A stretch of 46,628 nt of DNA from positions 1-46,628 of the forward strand of contig NZ_JACZKG010000033.1 in assembly GCF_014860165.1 (NCBI RefSeq), written 5' to 3'. The DNA comes from Devosia sp. (GTDB lineage: Bacteria > Pseudomonadota > Alphaproteobacteria > Rhizobiales > Devosiaceae). Positions 33,325 through 44,434 of the stretch are shown in pieces. Numbering within the stretch: the stretch's first letter is position 1; the number at the start of each line of letters is the position of its first letter. The notes under the pieces are model-generated. The model saw nothing but the letters and a program-made list of their open reading frames with translations, did not search any database and had not been told where the DNA came from. A program made the position numbers and the translations under genes.

Positions 33325-35148
33325 ATGACCGCCCAGAACTTCCCCCCAGCCGTGTTCCAGAGCTTTGAGGAAAAGTCTGACAAGAAGACGGTGGCGCCCC
33401 GCCTTGCCGCCTTGCGTGGCGCCATGGCCAAGGCCGGGGTTGATGGCTTTCTCGTGCCACGTGCCGACGCCCATCGCGGCGAGTCGGTGCCGGCAAGTGA
33501 CGCTCGGCTGGCCTATATCACCGGCTTCACTGGCTCGGCCGGGCTGGCCGTGGTCGGCCCCAGGAAAGCCGCCCTGTTCGTCGACAGCCGCTACACGCTG
33601 CAGGCGCCCGCCCAGACCGACACGCGAAAAGTCGCCGTGGTGCAGACCGACCGCGGCGGCATGAACGAAGCGGTCACGTCCGTCATCCCCAAAGGCGGCA
33701 AGCTCGCCTATGACCCCTGGCTGCACACGCCCGGCGAAGTGCGCGAGATGACGACGCTACTGGCCGATCACGCGACGCTGGTTCCTGGACCCAACCTCGT
33801 CGACGCCATCTGGTCCGACCGCCCTGCTCCGCCGGTTTCCACCATCGAATTCCTCGGCCATAACCGCGCCGGGCGGACAGCGGCCGACAAGATCGGCGAA
33901 ATCCAGAAGTCCATCGCCGCCGACCATGCCGACGCCACCGTGCTGACCCTGCCCGAGTCGATCTGCTGGCTGCTCAATATGCGCGGGCGCGACGTGCCCA
34001 ATACGCCGTTCGTCCTCGGCTTCGCCATCGTGCCCAGAAAGGGCCTGCCGACGCTTTATCTCGATCCCGCCAAGATCACCGACGAGCTGAAAGCGGCGCT
34101 GGCTGGCGTGGCGAAGGTCGCAACGCGCAAGGCCTTCGCGATAGCGCTCTCGCGCCTGGGCAAGTCCGGCAGGACGGTACTGGTCGATCCGGCGAGCGCG
34201 CCTGAAGCCGTGGTTGCTGCGCTCAAGGAAGGCGGCGCCAGCCTGGTGGAAAGGCGCGATCCGGTGCTGCTGCCCAAATCGCGCAAGAATGCAGCCGAGC
34301 TCTCGGGCATGCGTGAGGCGCATGTGCTCGACGGTGTGGCCATGGCCAAGTTTCTCGCCTGGTTCGACGATACTGCACCCAAAGGCGGCCTGACCGAGAT
34401 CGGCATCGTCACCGCGCTTGAAGCCTTCCGCCGCGAGGAGGAGACCTGCGTCGATGCCAGCTTCGACACCATTTCCGGCGCCGGACCCAATGGCGCCATC
34501 GTCCACTACCGGGTAACCGACAAGACCGATCGAACCCTCAATCCCGGCGAGATCATGCTCGTCGATAGCGGTGCGCAATACCTCTCCGGCACGACCGACA
34601 TCACGCGGACACTGTCCACTACCAAGCCCAACGACGAGGAGCGCGATCGCTATACGCGGGTGCTCAAGGGCATGATCGCCATCTCGATGGCGCGCTTTCC
34701 CAAGGGCACGACCGGTGCACAGATCGACATCCTGGCGCGGCAGTTCCTCTGGCAGGCTGGGGTCACTTACAATCACGGCACCGGCCACGGCGTCGGCGCC
34801 TATCTCGGCGTCCACGAAGGCCCGGTGGGAATCTCGTCGCGCTATTCGACGCCATTCGAGGTGGGCAATATCATCTCCAACGAGCCGGGCTACTACAAGA
34901 CCGGCGCCTATGGCATCCGCATCGAGAACCTGATCACCGTGGTCGAGAGCGCCGAATTCCCGGGCTATATGGAGTTCGAGACCCTGACGCTGGCGCCCAT
35001 CGACAAACGGCTGATCCGCAAGTCGCTGCTGACGGAGGCCGAACGAGCCTGGCTGGACGCCTATCACCACCGCGTGTGGAAGGAGATCGGCCCGCTGGTC
35101 AAGGGCAAGGTCAAGGACTGGCTCAAGGACGCCACGGCGGAGCTGTGA
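33325..35148 (+). CDS. Xaa-Pro aminopeptidase (M24B family)
   Basis: A 607-residue cytosolic metallopeptidase that removes N-terminal residues preceding proline. Two creatinase-like N-terminal domains (about 25-160 and 180-320) precede the M24 'pita-bread' catalytic domain. The five metal ligands are visible: Asp in MLVDSGAQY, Asp in GTTDITRTL, His in GTGHGVGAYLGVHEGP, Glu in ISNEPGYYKTGAYGIRIENL and Glu in EFETLTLAPID. The C-terminal 60 residues form the additional domain usual for this large form. The ATG at 33325 has GAGGA upstream. Confidence 0.95.
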   Translation: MTAQNFPPAVFQSFEEKSDKKTVAPRLAALRGAMAKAGVDGFLVPRADAHRGESVPASDARLAYITGFTGSAGLAVVGPRKAALFVDSRYTLQAPAQTDTRKVAVVQTDRGGMNEAVTSVIPKGGKLAYDPWLHTPGEVREMTTLLADHATLVPGPNLVDAIWSDRPAPPVSTIEFLGHNRAGRTAADKIGEIQKSIAADHADATVLTLPESICWLLNMRGRDVPNTPFVLGFAIVPRKGLPTLYLDPAKITDELKAALAGVAKVATRKAFAIALSRLGKSGRTVLVDPASAPEAVVAALKEGGASLVERRDPVLLPKSRKNAAELSGMREAHVLDGVAMAKFLAWFDDTAPKGGLTEIGIVTALEAFRREEETCVDASFDTISGAGPNGAIVHYRVTDKTDRTLNPGEIMLVDSGAQYLSGTTDITRTLSTTKPNDEERDRYTRVLKGMIAISMARFPKGTTGAQIDILARQFLWQAGVTYNHGTGHGVGAYLGVHEGPVGISSRYSTPFEVGNIISNEPGYYKTGAYGIRIENLITVVESAEFPGYMEFETLTLAPIDKRLIRKSLLTEAERAWLDAYHHRVWKEIGPLVKGKVKDWLKDATAEL

Positions 35149-35155
35149 GCTGCTT

Positions 35156-35181
35156 CACCTCTCCCTTTGGGGGGAGAGGTG
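35156..35181. repeat. Palindrome downstream of the aminopeptidase gene
   Basis: CACCTCTCCC (35156-35165) and GGGAGAGGTG (35172-35181) form a ten-base stem. The core CTCTCCC/GGGAGAG is shared with the palindrome at 30765-30791. No T-run follows, but it lies between convergent gene ends and might slow both transcripts. Confidence 0.75.
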
Positions 35182-35197
35182 AGCGACCCTGCGCCCG

Positions 35198-35689
35198 CTA
35201 AAACCCCAGCGGATCGTAGGTCAGCGCCCAGCTCAGCAGCCAATGGTCCTCATTGCCCATGGAGGCGACGTCATCGACGCGCCAGCCGCCATCTTCGCGG
35301 ATCATGGAAATACTGAGCAGCCGCGGCTGGTCGAAATTGTGGTAGCTCACATTGACCACCGCCCGGTCGTCGATGACGGAGGCCTCGCCGATGGCGACAT
35401 CGAACAGCAGCGCGTTGACGTCAGGCAGGAACGGATTGAACACCGCGTTAAGGGTGAACTCCGATCCGCTCATCGCCGCATCACTGGCGAACACGTCATT
35501 CTCTATGGCCTGGTCGAGAACGGCCTTGAGACGCGCTGAATAATAAACGGACGGATCGGCGACCGTCCGCCCGAGATTGTAATCGTCATATATGGCAGCG
35601 ACCAGTTCCTTGGGGCTGCTGAATATCTCGGCCGCATCCACCGCCGGCGTCACCATCAGCGCCGCCGCCACCACCGCAATCATTCGCAT
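35198..35689 (-). CDS. Exported protein, DUF3828-like (paralogue A)
   Basis: A 163-residue protein with a signal peptide (MRMIAVVAAALMVTPAVDA). The mature part has S-P-K-E-L-V-A-A-I-Y near its start, FNPFLPDVNALLFDVAIGE, DDRAVVNVSYHNFDQPR and the ending motif REDGGWRVDDVASM. This arrangement is shared with the two proteins encoded next (35812 and 36298), so the three are probably tandem paralogues with an NTF2-like or DUF3828-type fold. The function is unknown. Confidence 0.75.
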   Translation of the reverse strand: MRMIAVVAAALMVTPAVDAAEIFSSPKELVAAIYDDYNLGRTVADPSVYYSARLKAVLDQAIENDVFASDAAMSGSEFTLNAVFNPFLPDVNALLFDVAIGEASVIDDRAVVNVSYHNFDQPRLLSISMIREDGGWRVDDVASMGNEDHWLLSWALTYDPLGF

Positions 35690-35811
35690 CGTCTGCCCTC
35701 ACATACTGCCGATTGGCTAACGGGAGGGCACGGCGCCACTGTGATCGCCTGATGGCGGATTTGGGGCGGAACGTGAAAGTTTGGAAAGGAAGGGAACCCT
35801 CGATGGGTCCC

Positions 35812-36279
35812 CTACTGATACAGCGCGGCCGCTTCGGCGAAAATTTCGCTCAGGCGATAGGGATTGTCCGGATTGGTGGAGACCACGTCATCGACTTTCC
35901 AGCCGCCATCCTCCAGCACCAGTTCATATGTCAGGGACCGCGGTTCGCCGAAATTGCTGAAGGTGACATCGACCGAGGCATAGTCGCCGGCAATGCCAGC
36001 CGCCCCGATCTCGAGATCGGTGATGTCGTAGTCCTGACCATCGATATAGGGATCGAAGCTGATGGCACCCATTTCGCCTTCGGGCGTGATCTGGGCATCG
36101 TTGTCGTAGAGCGCCTGCAGCGCCGCCGAGCGGAACTGGCTCTCGTCTTCCGGAAAACTGCCATCGAAATAGGGCTGGTAGAAGGCCTCGATCAGCGCCT
36201 CGGGCGTATCATAGGACTGGGCGGCAGCAAGGCTCGTCAGTGCCAGGACAAGGCCGGCAGCGAGGGTAACAAGACGCAT
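35812..36279 (-). CDS. Exported protein, DUF3828-like (paralogue B)
   Basis: A 155-residue protein with a signal peptide (MRLVTLAAGLVLALTSLAAA). The mature part shows T-P-E-A-L-I-E-A-F-Y, SFDPYIDGQDYDITDLEIG, DYASVDVTFSNFGEPRSL and LEDGGWKVDDVV. The pattern matches its neighbours: an N-terminal helix ending in Tyr, an F-x-P-F/Y-x-x-G-Q-D turn, and a G-G-W-K-V-D-D strand. It lies 18 bases downstream of paralogue C and is probably co-transcribed with it. Confidence 0.78.
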   Translation of the reverse strand: MRLVTLAAGLVLALTSLAAAQSYDTPEALIEAFYQPYFDGSFPEDESQFRSAALQALYDNDAQITPEGEMGAISFDPYIDGQDYDITDLEIGAAGIAGDYASVDVTFSNFGEPRSLTYELVLEDGGWKVDDVVSTNPDNPYRLSEIFAEAAALYQ

Positions 36280-36297
36280 TGAAGTCTCCGGAATAGG

Positions 36298-36795
36298 TCA
36301 GAACGGGTTGGCGAAGAAGCTCGATATCCGCTCGGGCGAGGAACCGTCATAGCCGGGCAGGATGATGTCGTCGACTTTCCAGCCCCTGGCGCCCTCATCG
36401 ACGAGCTCGAAGGTGATCTGCTGGTGCTGATAGCCCGTGATGTCGACGACTATCACGGCCCGGTCGCCCTTGATCTTGGGCTGGCCGACCGCGAAATCCA
36501 TGCCGCCCGAATCCTGGCCATTGATGAAGGGCGAGAAATCCAGCACGCCGATCTCGTTGCCCTCAGCCTTCAGTGCCGCATCCGCTGCGGCGAAGCTGGC
36601 GTATAGCTCGCTCGAAAACGTGTCCACCTCGTCGAAAGCCGCGTCCGAGTCGAAGGTCTCCCAGTTCTCGGATGCCTCGATCTGCTCATAGACTGCCACG
36701 AGCAAGGCGCGCGGATCGTCGAAGCTGGGAATCGGCGCGGCAAGAGCCGGCGCCGCCAACAGTGCAAGCCCAAAGGCCGGGAGGTATCTGCGCAT
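36298..36795 (-). CDS. Exported protein, DUF3828-like (paralogue C)
   Basis: A 165-residue protein with a signal peptide (MRRYLPAFGLALLAAPALA). The mature part has D-D-P-R-A-L-L-V-A-V-Y, LDFSPFINGQDSGGMDFAVG, DRAVIVVDITGYQHQQITFE and RGWKVDDIILPG. It is homologous in layout to paralogues A and B. The ATG at 36795 overlaps the stop of the larger exported protein upstream (TGATG), which indicates translational coupling, so these genes form an operon. Confidence 0.8.
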   Translation of the reverse strand: MRRYLPAFGLALLAAPALAAPIPSFDDPRALLVAVYEQIEASENWETFDSDAAFDEVDTFSSELYASFAAADAALKAEGNEIGVLDFSPFINGQDSGGMDFAVGQPKIKGDRAVIVVDITGYQHQQITFELVDEGARGWKVDDIILPGYDGSSPERISSFFANPF

Positions 36796-38072
36796 CAATT
36801 GAACCAGAAGGCGTAGTTGAGCCAGTCGGTGCCAAACACCCGGTTGGCTTCGGCAAAGCTCTGCGCATCGGCGATCGGGCCAGCCTTGATAAAGGGCAGC
36901 GCCCCCTGGCCGGCAATGAGCATGACGATGTCGGTCTCGGTGGCCGTTTCGAAGTAGGCCTTGAGGTCGAAGCCCTGCTTGAAGCGCCAATGCGGCACCA
37001 GCAGTTCCCCGGCAAGGATCTGGTCGACCGTGTCGAGGGTGGCCATCCAGGCTTCCGGCGCCTCCGAGGTCACTGGCATTTCCGGCGCCAGCGACGTCTG
37101 GTGCGGGCCGGGCACCAGTTCGCGGTTGTCGTCGGTCTCGGCAAGGATCAGTTCCCAGTTCCTGCGGGAGAACGCCACGATGGACTGGAGGCGCGCGAGG
37201 ACGCCGGCAAGCCGTTCGCTATCGGTCACCGGAAAATCAGCCGTGTGAATGGCCGCGATAATGTCGGCGATGAATGCATCGCTGTCCGGATCCATGAACA
37301 GCGTGCTGCCAGTCGAATAATCCTGCATCGGCAGGCCCGCCGCCGGGAAGACCCGGTGCAGATAGGCATTGAAGAACTCGGAAAAGTCATGCGCGAGCAG
37401 CAGGTCGACCGGCGCGGCGGCAACCTGGCTATAGCCGGCGAACCAGATCGCGTCGGCATTGTCGAAGCCGATGCTCGTGTCCACGACGGGCTCGGCGCCC
37501 TTGGTCTTGCTCTTGCCGCCAGGTGGCGGACCATCGGGCGACGGGACATCGGCGAACTCGCCCCCGACCATGGCGCCAAGCGTCTCGCCCTCGCGGGCCG
37601 TGCCATCGCCATCGAGGTCGACCCGCACCCGAAGCGGGTCGATGGTCACCACAAAGCTGCCCGCATCGGCCAGCTTGAAATAGTCGCGGGCGCTGTCCAT
37701 CGCGGTCACATAGTCACTGAGAATGCTGCGGAGCTGTTCGTAGCTCAGCGGCTCCGGATTTGGATTGGCGGGTGCCGCAGTGGCGCCACCATCGAGGCCC
37801 AGCAGCATGGCGGCCGCCGGGGTGCCCGGCGTGGTCGCGCCGTGTCGGTAGAGCGCCTGTGACAGGCCCTCGACGCCCCCGATAAGATCGGTCAGCCCGG
37901 CGGCAAAGCAGGCATCGGCATTGAGTTGGGCGCAGCGCTCGATGCTGGCGTCACGGGCCTCGGCCAACGTGCCATCATAAAGCCGCTGGGCGAGTTGCTC
38001 GCCCACATCGCTTGCCATTGCGGCACCCGGCAGCATCAGGGTGGCCATGGCCACCGCCGTCAATACCCTCAT
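36795..38072 (-). CDS. Exported protein of unknown function with an EF-hand-like loop
   Basis: A 425-residue protein with a signal peptide (MRVLTAVAMATLMLPGAAMA). Near residues 152-163 the sequence D-L-D-G-D-G-T-A-R-E-G-E fits a calcium-binding EF-hand loop. A disordered Pro/Gly/Lys stretch (about 178-195) follows, then a mostly helical half with repeated aromatic residues. Two early cysteines (47 and 55) may pair. I recognise no family. The start at 38072 has GGGAGAG upstream. It heads an operon with three small exported paralogues, so the four may work together in the periplasm. Confidence 0.75.
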   Translation of the reverse strand: MRVLTAVAMATLMLPGAAMASDVGEQLAQRLYDGTLAEARDASIERCAQLNADACFAAGLTDLIGGVEGLSQALYRHGATTPGTPAAAMLLGLDGGATAAPANPNPEPLSYEQLRSILSDYVTAMDSARDYFKLADAGSFVVTIDPLRVRVDLDGDGTAREGETLGAMVGGEFADVPSPDGPPPGGKSKTKGAEPVVDTSIGFDNADAIWFAGYSQVAAAPVDLLLAHDFSEFFNAYLHRVFPAAGLPMQDYSTGSTLFMDPDSDAFIADIIAAIHTADFPVTDSERLAGVLARLQSIVAFSRRNWELILAETDDNRELVPGPHQTSLAPEMPVTSEAPEAWMATLDTVDQILAGELLVPHWRFKQGFDLKAYFETATETDIVMLIAGQGALPFIKAGPIADAQSFAEANRVFGTDWLNYAFWFN

Positions 38073-38121
38073 CGCGCTCTCCCTCGTGACGCTTCGCGAT
38101 CGTCTGCTTACACTTACCTGC

Positions 38122-40374
<2,253 letters not shown>

Positions 40375-40379
40375 TCACT

Positions 40380-40444
40380 CGCGGGAAGGCGGGAATCTCC
40401 GTTTGCTGCAGCATCCGATAACAGAGATTCCCGCCTTCGCGGGA
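40380..40444. repeat. Long inverted repeat between ligA and recN
   Basis: Arms at 40380-40399 and 40424-40444 are nearly perfect reverse complements (CGCGGGAAGGCGGGAATCTC and its partner with CCCGCCTTCGCGGG) around a 24-base loop. Part of the same sequence recurs at 42212-42235 upstream of recN (CATTCCCGCGAAAGCG...), so it is a dispersed palindromic element. Confidence 0.85.
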
Positions 40445-40472
40445 ATGACACTGTGAACCAGATGCGGGCAGG

Positions 40473-42143
40473 TCACCCGACCTCGCTCAGCAGCTTGCTC
40501 GCGGCCGCCCGGGCTTCGTCGGTCACCGTGGCGCCCGCCAGCATGCGGGCCACTTCCTCCTGCCGCGCCTCCACCCCGAGCGGTTTGACATGCGTGCGCA
40601 TGAAGGCGCCTTCCTTGACCGCCTGCTTCTCGATCAGCAGATGCCGCTGCGCCCGCGCGGCAACCTGCGGCGCATGCGTCACTGCCAGCACCTGCACCTT
40701 GCCGGCCAGTCGCGCCAGGCGCCGGCCGATGGCATCGGCGACGGCACCGCCAACCCCGGTGTCGATTTCGTCAAAGATCAGCACGGGTGCCGAACCACGA
40801 TCGGCCAGCACCACCTTGAGCGCCAAGAGGAAGCGGCTGAGTTCACCACCCGAGGCGACCTTGAGCAGCGGGCCGGCCGCCGTCCCCGGATTGGTCTGCA
40901 CGTGAAAGGCGATCTGGTCGAACCCCGAAGCCGCCACGCGGGACGCGTCGACCTGATGATCCACGATGAACTTGGCCGAGCCGAGCTTGAGATCGGGCAG
41001 TTCCGCGCCCACCGCCTTGCCGAGCGCGGCGGCAGCCTTGGCCCGGCCACTGCTCAGCGCCTCGGCGGCCTTGCGGTAGCTTTCCATCGCCTTTGCCTCG
41101 GCGATCCTGAGGGCACCCAGGCGCGCCTCGCCGCTTTGCAGAGTATCGAGGTCGGCGCTGTATTTGGCCAGCACTTCGGCCAGCTCGTCGCAGGTGGTCT
41201 GGTGCTTGCGGGCCGCGGCGCGCAGGGCAAACAGCCGCTCCTCCACGCTTTCCAGTTCGGCCGGGTCATAGGCCATCTCGCGCTTGAGCTCTTCAAGCGC
41301 ATCGCCGGTGCGATCGAGCGCCACGAGCGACGCGTCGAGCGTATCCACCAGCGGCTGGAACAGCGTCTGGCCCCCGTCGATCTTGCGCATCAGACGTCGC
41401 ATCAGGCTCGCCAGCGCCGGTGCAGGGGCCGATGGGCCATTGAGCATCTCATCGATCTCGATGACGTCGGAGGCCGAGCGCTCGACCTGCTGGAGGTGCT
41501 GGCGGCGTTCGGCCAGTTCCTCCTCCTCGCCGGCCACCGGCTTGAGCTTGGAAAGTTCGTCCACCGTGTGGCGGGCATAGTCTTCGGCGGCCAGTGCCTG
41601 TTCCACGAGCGTCTTCTGCGCCGCCACGGCGTCCTGGGCGTCGCTCAGCGCCTGCCAGGCTTCGTGAACCTTGATCGCCGCAGCATCGAGTTCGCCAAAG
41701 GCATCGAGTGCGGCGCGGTGGGTGGCGACATCGACCAGGGCGCGATCGTCATGCTGGCCGTGGATTTCCACGATCTGGCTGCCGACCCGCTGCAGCAGCG
41801 CGGCAGAAACCGGCTGATCGTTGATGAAGGCGCGGGTGCGCCCATCGGCGAACTGCACGCGGCGCAGGATGACATCTTCATCGTCGGGAATGGCATTGTC
41901 GCGCAGGACAGTACGCGCCGGATGGTCAGCTGCCAGCTGCAGCACGGCCACTACCTGCCCGCTATCCTGGCCACTGCGCACCAGCGATGCATCGCCCCGC
42001 CCACCCAGGGCCAAGGTCAATGCATCGAGCAGAATGGACTTGCCCGCCCCGGTTTCGCCGGTCAGCACCGTCATGCCGCCGTCGAGCGCCAGGTCGAGCT
42101 GGTCGATGAGAACGATGTTGCGAACCGAAAGCGCGTTCAGCAT
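40473..42143 (-). CDS. recN: DNA repair protein RecN
   Basis: An SMC-like ATPase that acts early in double-strand-break repair. The 556-residue protein has Walker A GETGAGKS (29-36), with LSVRNIVLIDQLDLAL before it. A long coiled-coil middle follows (about 150-370), then the C-terminal signature VASGGELSRFLLALKVVLAD, Walker B (VLIFDEIDTGVGGAVADAIG) and VLAVTHAPQVAARA. It lies in the usual alphaproteobacterial position between bamD and ligA. Confidence 0.96.
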   Translation of the reverse strand: MLNALSVRNIVLIDQLDLALDGGMTVLTGETGAGKSILLDALTLALGGRGDASLVRSGQDSGQVVAVLQLAADHPARTVLRDNAIPDDEDVILRRVQFADGRTRAFINDQPVSAALLQRVGSQIVEIHGQHDDRALVDVATHRAALDAFGELDAAAIKVHEAWQALSDAQDAVAAQKTLVEQALAAEDYARHTVDELSKLKPVAGEEEELAERRQHLQQVERSASDVIEIDEMLNGPSAPAPALASLMRRLMRKIDGGQTLFQPLVDTLDASLVALDRTGDALEELKREMAYDPAELESVEERLFALRAAARKHQTTCDELAEVLAKYSADLDTLQSGEARLGALRIAEAKAMESYRKAAEALSSGRAKAAAALGKAVGAELPDLKLGSAKFIVDHQVDASRVAASGFDQIAFHVQTNPGTAAGPLLKVASGGELSRFLLALKVVLADRGSAPVLIFDEIDTGVGGAVADAIGRRLARLAGKVQVLAVTHAPQVAARAQRHLLIEKQAVKEGAFMRTHVKPLGVEARQEEVARMLAGATVTDEARAAASKLLSEVG

Positions 42144-42439
42144 GCGCGGACTATTCCCAGACTTCGTGCCGACAAGCGGCGCATACCCAGCATTGTCTTA
42201 CCATCACCGGCCCATTCCCGCGAAAGCGCGATTCCCCTTACGCACAGGAAGAGCGGCTCCTAGCCTCGCCCGCCGGGCCCCACTTTGACCTGTCGGCGGG
42301 AAGACATGGCAAGCGACCACGCACTCCTCCCGATTCGACAGTTTACCGTGCACCACAACAAAACGAACCGGGGCGCATATTAGCGCCCCGGAACAAACTA
42401 GCAACAGATTACTTCGGAACCGCTAGTTCCCCGGAACTT
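42144..42439. other. Spacer between recN and bamD
   Basis: A 296-base spacer. It contains a partial copy of the ligA-recN palindrome (42212-42235) and the bamD terminator (42355-42391). Short frames here are low in quality and have no ribosome site, so I call no gene. A recN promoter should lie in the left half, but I could not place it. Confidence 0.6.
42355..42391 (-). terminator. Terminator downstream of bamD
   Basis: On the minus strand CCGGGGCGC (from about 42391) pairs with GCGCCCCGG (to about 42368), followed by TTCGTTTTGTTG. The stem is strong and the tail T-rich. It lies about 50 bases after the bamD stop and separates bamD from recN. Confidence 0.8.
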
Positions 42440-43276
42440 TCAGTTCCTGAGGCCAGCCATCCAGCTGCCGTCATTGACGACGGGCGCAAGACCCTGCTTG
42501 GCGAGGAGGTCGAAGGCCTGCTTGTACCAGGTGCTCGACGGGTAATTGTGACCCAGCACGGCCGCAGCGGTCGAAGCCTCGTTGGTGAGGCCCAACAGCA
42601 GGTAGGCCTCGGTCAGGCGGAACAGGGCTTCTTCCACATGGGTGGACGTCTGCCAGGTTTCGACCACGACGCGGAAGCGGTTGATGGCGGCGGTATGCTG
42701 GCCATTGCCGAGATAATATCGGCCCACCGACATTTCCTTGCCGGCAAGCTGGTCATAGGCCACCAGCAGTTTGTCCTTGGCGTCCTCGGCATATTCCGAT
42801 TGCGGGAAGTTCGAGATGACGAGGTTGTAGGTCTCGATCGCGTCGGCCGACAGCTGCTGGTCGCGGGTAATGTCCTTGATCTGGGCGAAGTAGGAATTCG
42901 CCTTGAGATACAGCACATAGGCAGCGTCAGGCTTGTTGGCGTAAAGCGCCATATAGCGGTCCGCAGCCAGGATGGCTTCATCCAGCTTGCCGCCGCGATA
43001 GTTCGCATAGACCTGCATCAGCTTGGATTTTTCCAGCAGCGGATCGCGCGGATGCTGCCGGTCGAGTTGTTCCAGCGACTTTACCGCCGTGGCGTAATAC
43101 TGGCGATCCATGTCGTCCAGTGCCTTCTGATACAGCGTGGCGGCCGGAATGATCGGCTCTTCCTTGAGCTTCTGGGGCCCGAACATGCTGCAACCGGCAA
43201 GCACGGCAACAACCAGGGCAAGCGTGAAAAACCGGGCGGCCCGGCTGGTGAGACCACCAATAGCGTCAACTGTCAC
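42440..43276 (-). CDS. bamD: Outer membrane protein assembly factor BamD
   Basis: An essential lipoprotein of the BAM complex that folds beta-barrel proteins into the outer membrane. The 278-residue precursor has a lipoprotein signal ending LVVAVLAGC (lipidated Cys29). TPR-like repeats follow: YQKALDDMDRQYYATAVKSL, AILAADRYMALYANKPDAAY and ETYNLVISNFPQSEYAEDAK. The gene order lpxC-bamD-recN-ligA is standard for this class. Older annotations call it ComL. Confidence 0.95.
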   Translation of the reverse strand: MTVDAIGGLTSRAARFFTLALVVAVLAGCSMFGPQKLKEEPIIPAATLYQKALDDMDRQYYATAVKSLEQLDRQHPRDPLLEKSKLMQVYANYRGGKLDEAILAADRYMALYANKPDAAYVLYLKANSYFAQIKDITRDQQLSADAIETYNLVISNFPQSEYAEDAKDKLLVAYDQLAGKEMSVGRYYLGNGQHTAAINRFRVVVETWQTSTHVEEALFRLTEAYLLLGLTNEASTAAAVLGHNYPSSTWYKQAFDLLAKQGLAPVVNDGSWMAGLRN

Positions 43277-43365
43277 GAAGTGCCCCGTCCTTATAACGAA
43301 AACCGCTCTGGCTGCGGCGTAGTCAGAAAATGGATCAAAACTGTGGCGCCGCGCGCCCTTTGGTA

Positions 43366-44322
43366 TCAGCGCACGGACCGCAGATAGTGGTTGACCGCTA
43401 AACCCGTCGGCTGATCGTCGAACGCCTCGAATTCGAGCGGCAAGTCTTCGGCGCCAACTATCTCATAGTTGGCTTCGCTGGAAAAGAGACCGGTCAGCAC
43501 ATGCGCGTTGAGCGCATGCCCGCCTTTGTAGGACCGGAACCGGCCCCAGATGGGCAGTCCGCCCAGCGACAGGTCGCCGATGGCATCGAGTAGCTTGTGG
43601 CGGACGAACTCGTCCTCGTAGCGCAGCCCGCCCGGATTGAGGATGCGATCCTCGTGCACAGTAATGGAATTGTCGAGGCTGGAACCGAGCGCATAGCCGG
43701 CCTGGCGCAGGATCTTGGCGTCGCGCACGAAGCCGAATGTGCGCGCCCGCGATACATCCTCATAGTAGCGGCGCGGCGTCCAGTCGAAGATCATGCGCTG
43801 GCGGCCGATGACCTTGCTGTCAAAATCGATCTCGAGGTCGAGCGCCCGGCCATTATATGGCTCCAGGGCAGCAAAGGCGTCATTATTGCGGACAGTGACG
43901 GCGCGCATGACCTTGAGGAACTTGCGCTGCGCTGGCTGGATTTCGAGACCGACCGCGAGAATCGCTTCGGCAAAGGGCCGGGCGCTGCCGTCCAGGATCG
44001 GACATTCGCCACCATCAAGGGTGATGACCGCATTGTCCACGCCCATGCCTGACAGGGCGGACATCACATGCTCGACGGTGGCGACGCTGATGCTGTCGCC
44101 GAGATCGAGCGTGGTGCACAGGGTCGTGCGGGTGACGCGGGAAAAATGCACGGAAACGGGCGCGGTGGTGACACCATCGCCTTTCTGGCGGCAGATGGTG
44201 ATGCCTGAATCGACTGCACCCGGAGCGATGGTCAGGGTGACTGGCTGGGCGCTGTGAACGCCGTAGCCGGCGAAGCTGATCGCGGCAGCGAGGGTACGCT
44301 GGCGCGTGGACAGTTTTTGCAT
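43366..44322 (-). CDS. lpxC: UDP-3-O-acyl-N-acetylglucosamine deacetylase
   Basis: The zinc enzyme for the first committed step of lipid A synthesis. The 318-residue protein has the zinc ligands H85 (TVEHVMSAL), H242 and D246 (RHKLLDAIGDLSL), and the general acid H269 (KGGHALNAHV). It also has GVHSAQPVTLTIAP near the N-terminus, LDGGECPILDGSA, and the FGFVRDA segment. It follows ftsZ, separated by a strong terminator, so it should have its own promoter in that spacer. Confidence 0.97.
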   Translation of the reverse strand: MQKLSTRQRTLAAAISFAGYGVHSAQPVTLTIAPGAVDSGITICRQKGDGVTTAPVSVHFSRVTRTTLCTTLDLGDSISVATVEHVMSALSGMGVDNAVITLDGGECPILDGSARPFAEAILAVGLEIQPAQRKFLKVMRAVTVRNNDAFAALEPYNGRALDLEIDFDSKVIGRQRMIFDWTPRRYYEDVSRARTFGFVRDAKILRQAGYALGSSLDNSITVHEDRILNPGGLRYEDEFVRHKLLDAIGDLSLGGLPIWGRFRSYKGGHALNAHVLTGLFSSEANYEIVGAEDLPLEFEAFDDQPTGLAVNHYLRSVR

Positions 44323-44373
44323 ACTCGAAATAACTCCGACCCCAGGCCCCGGACGTCCGAGACTGTGTTAGCC

Positions 44374-44404
44374 AAAAAAAACTCGGCGCGAAAGCCGCGC
44401 CGAG
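44374..44404 (-). terminator. Rho-independent terminator of ftsZ
   Basis: On the minus strand CTCGGCGCG (44404-44396) pairs with CGCGCCGAG (44390-44382), followed by eight T residues (44381-44374). It is a very strong terminator 30 bases after the ftsZ stop. Confidence 0.92.
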
Positions 44405-44434
44405 CAATCTTCTCGTGAATCTACCCGCAGTTTG

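Noticed and set aside
35156..35181. Reading the palindrome after the aminopeptidase gene as a standard terminator
   Set aside because: No run of T follows on either strand, and a similar palindrome occurs elsewhere away from a gene end, so a repeat element is the better call.
40590..42263. A 557-codon plus-strand frame opposite recN
   Set aside because: Shadow of recN; the composition is typical of antisense frames in GC-rich genomes.
42204..42404. A 66-codon minus-strand frame upstream of recN
   Set aside because: No ribosome site, odd composition, and it spans a palindrome and the bamD terminator.
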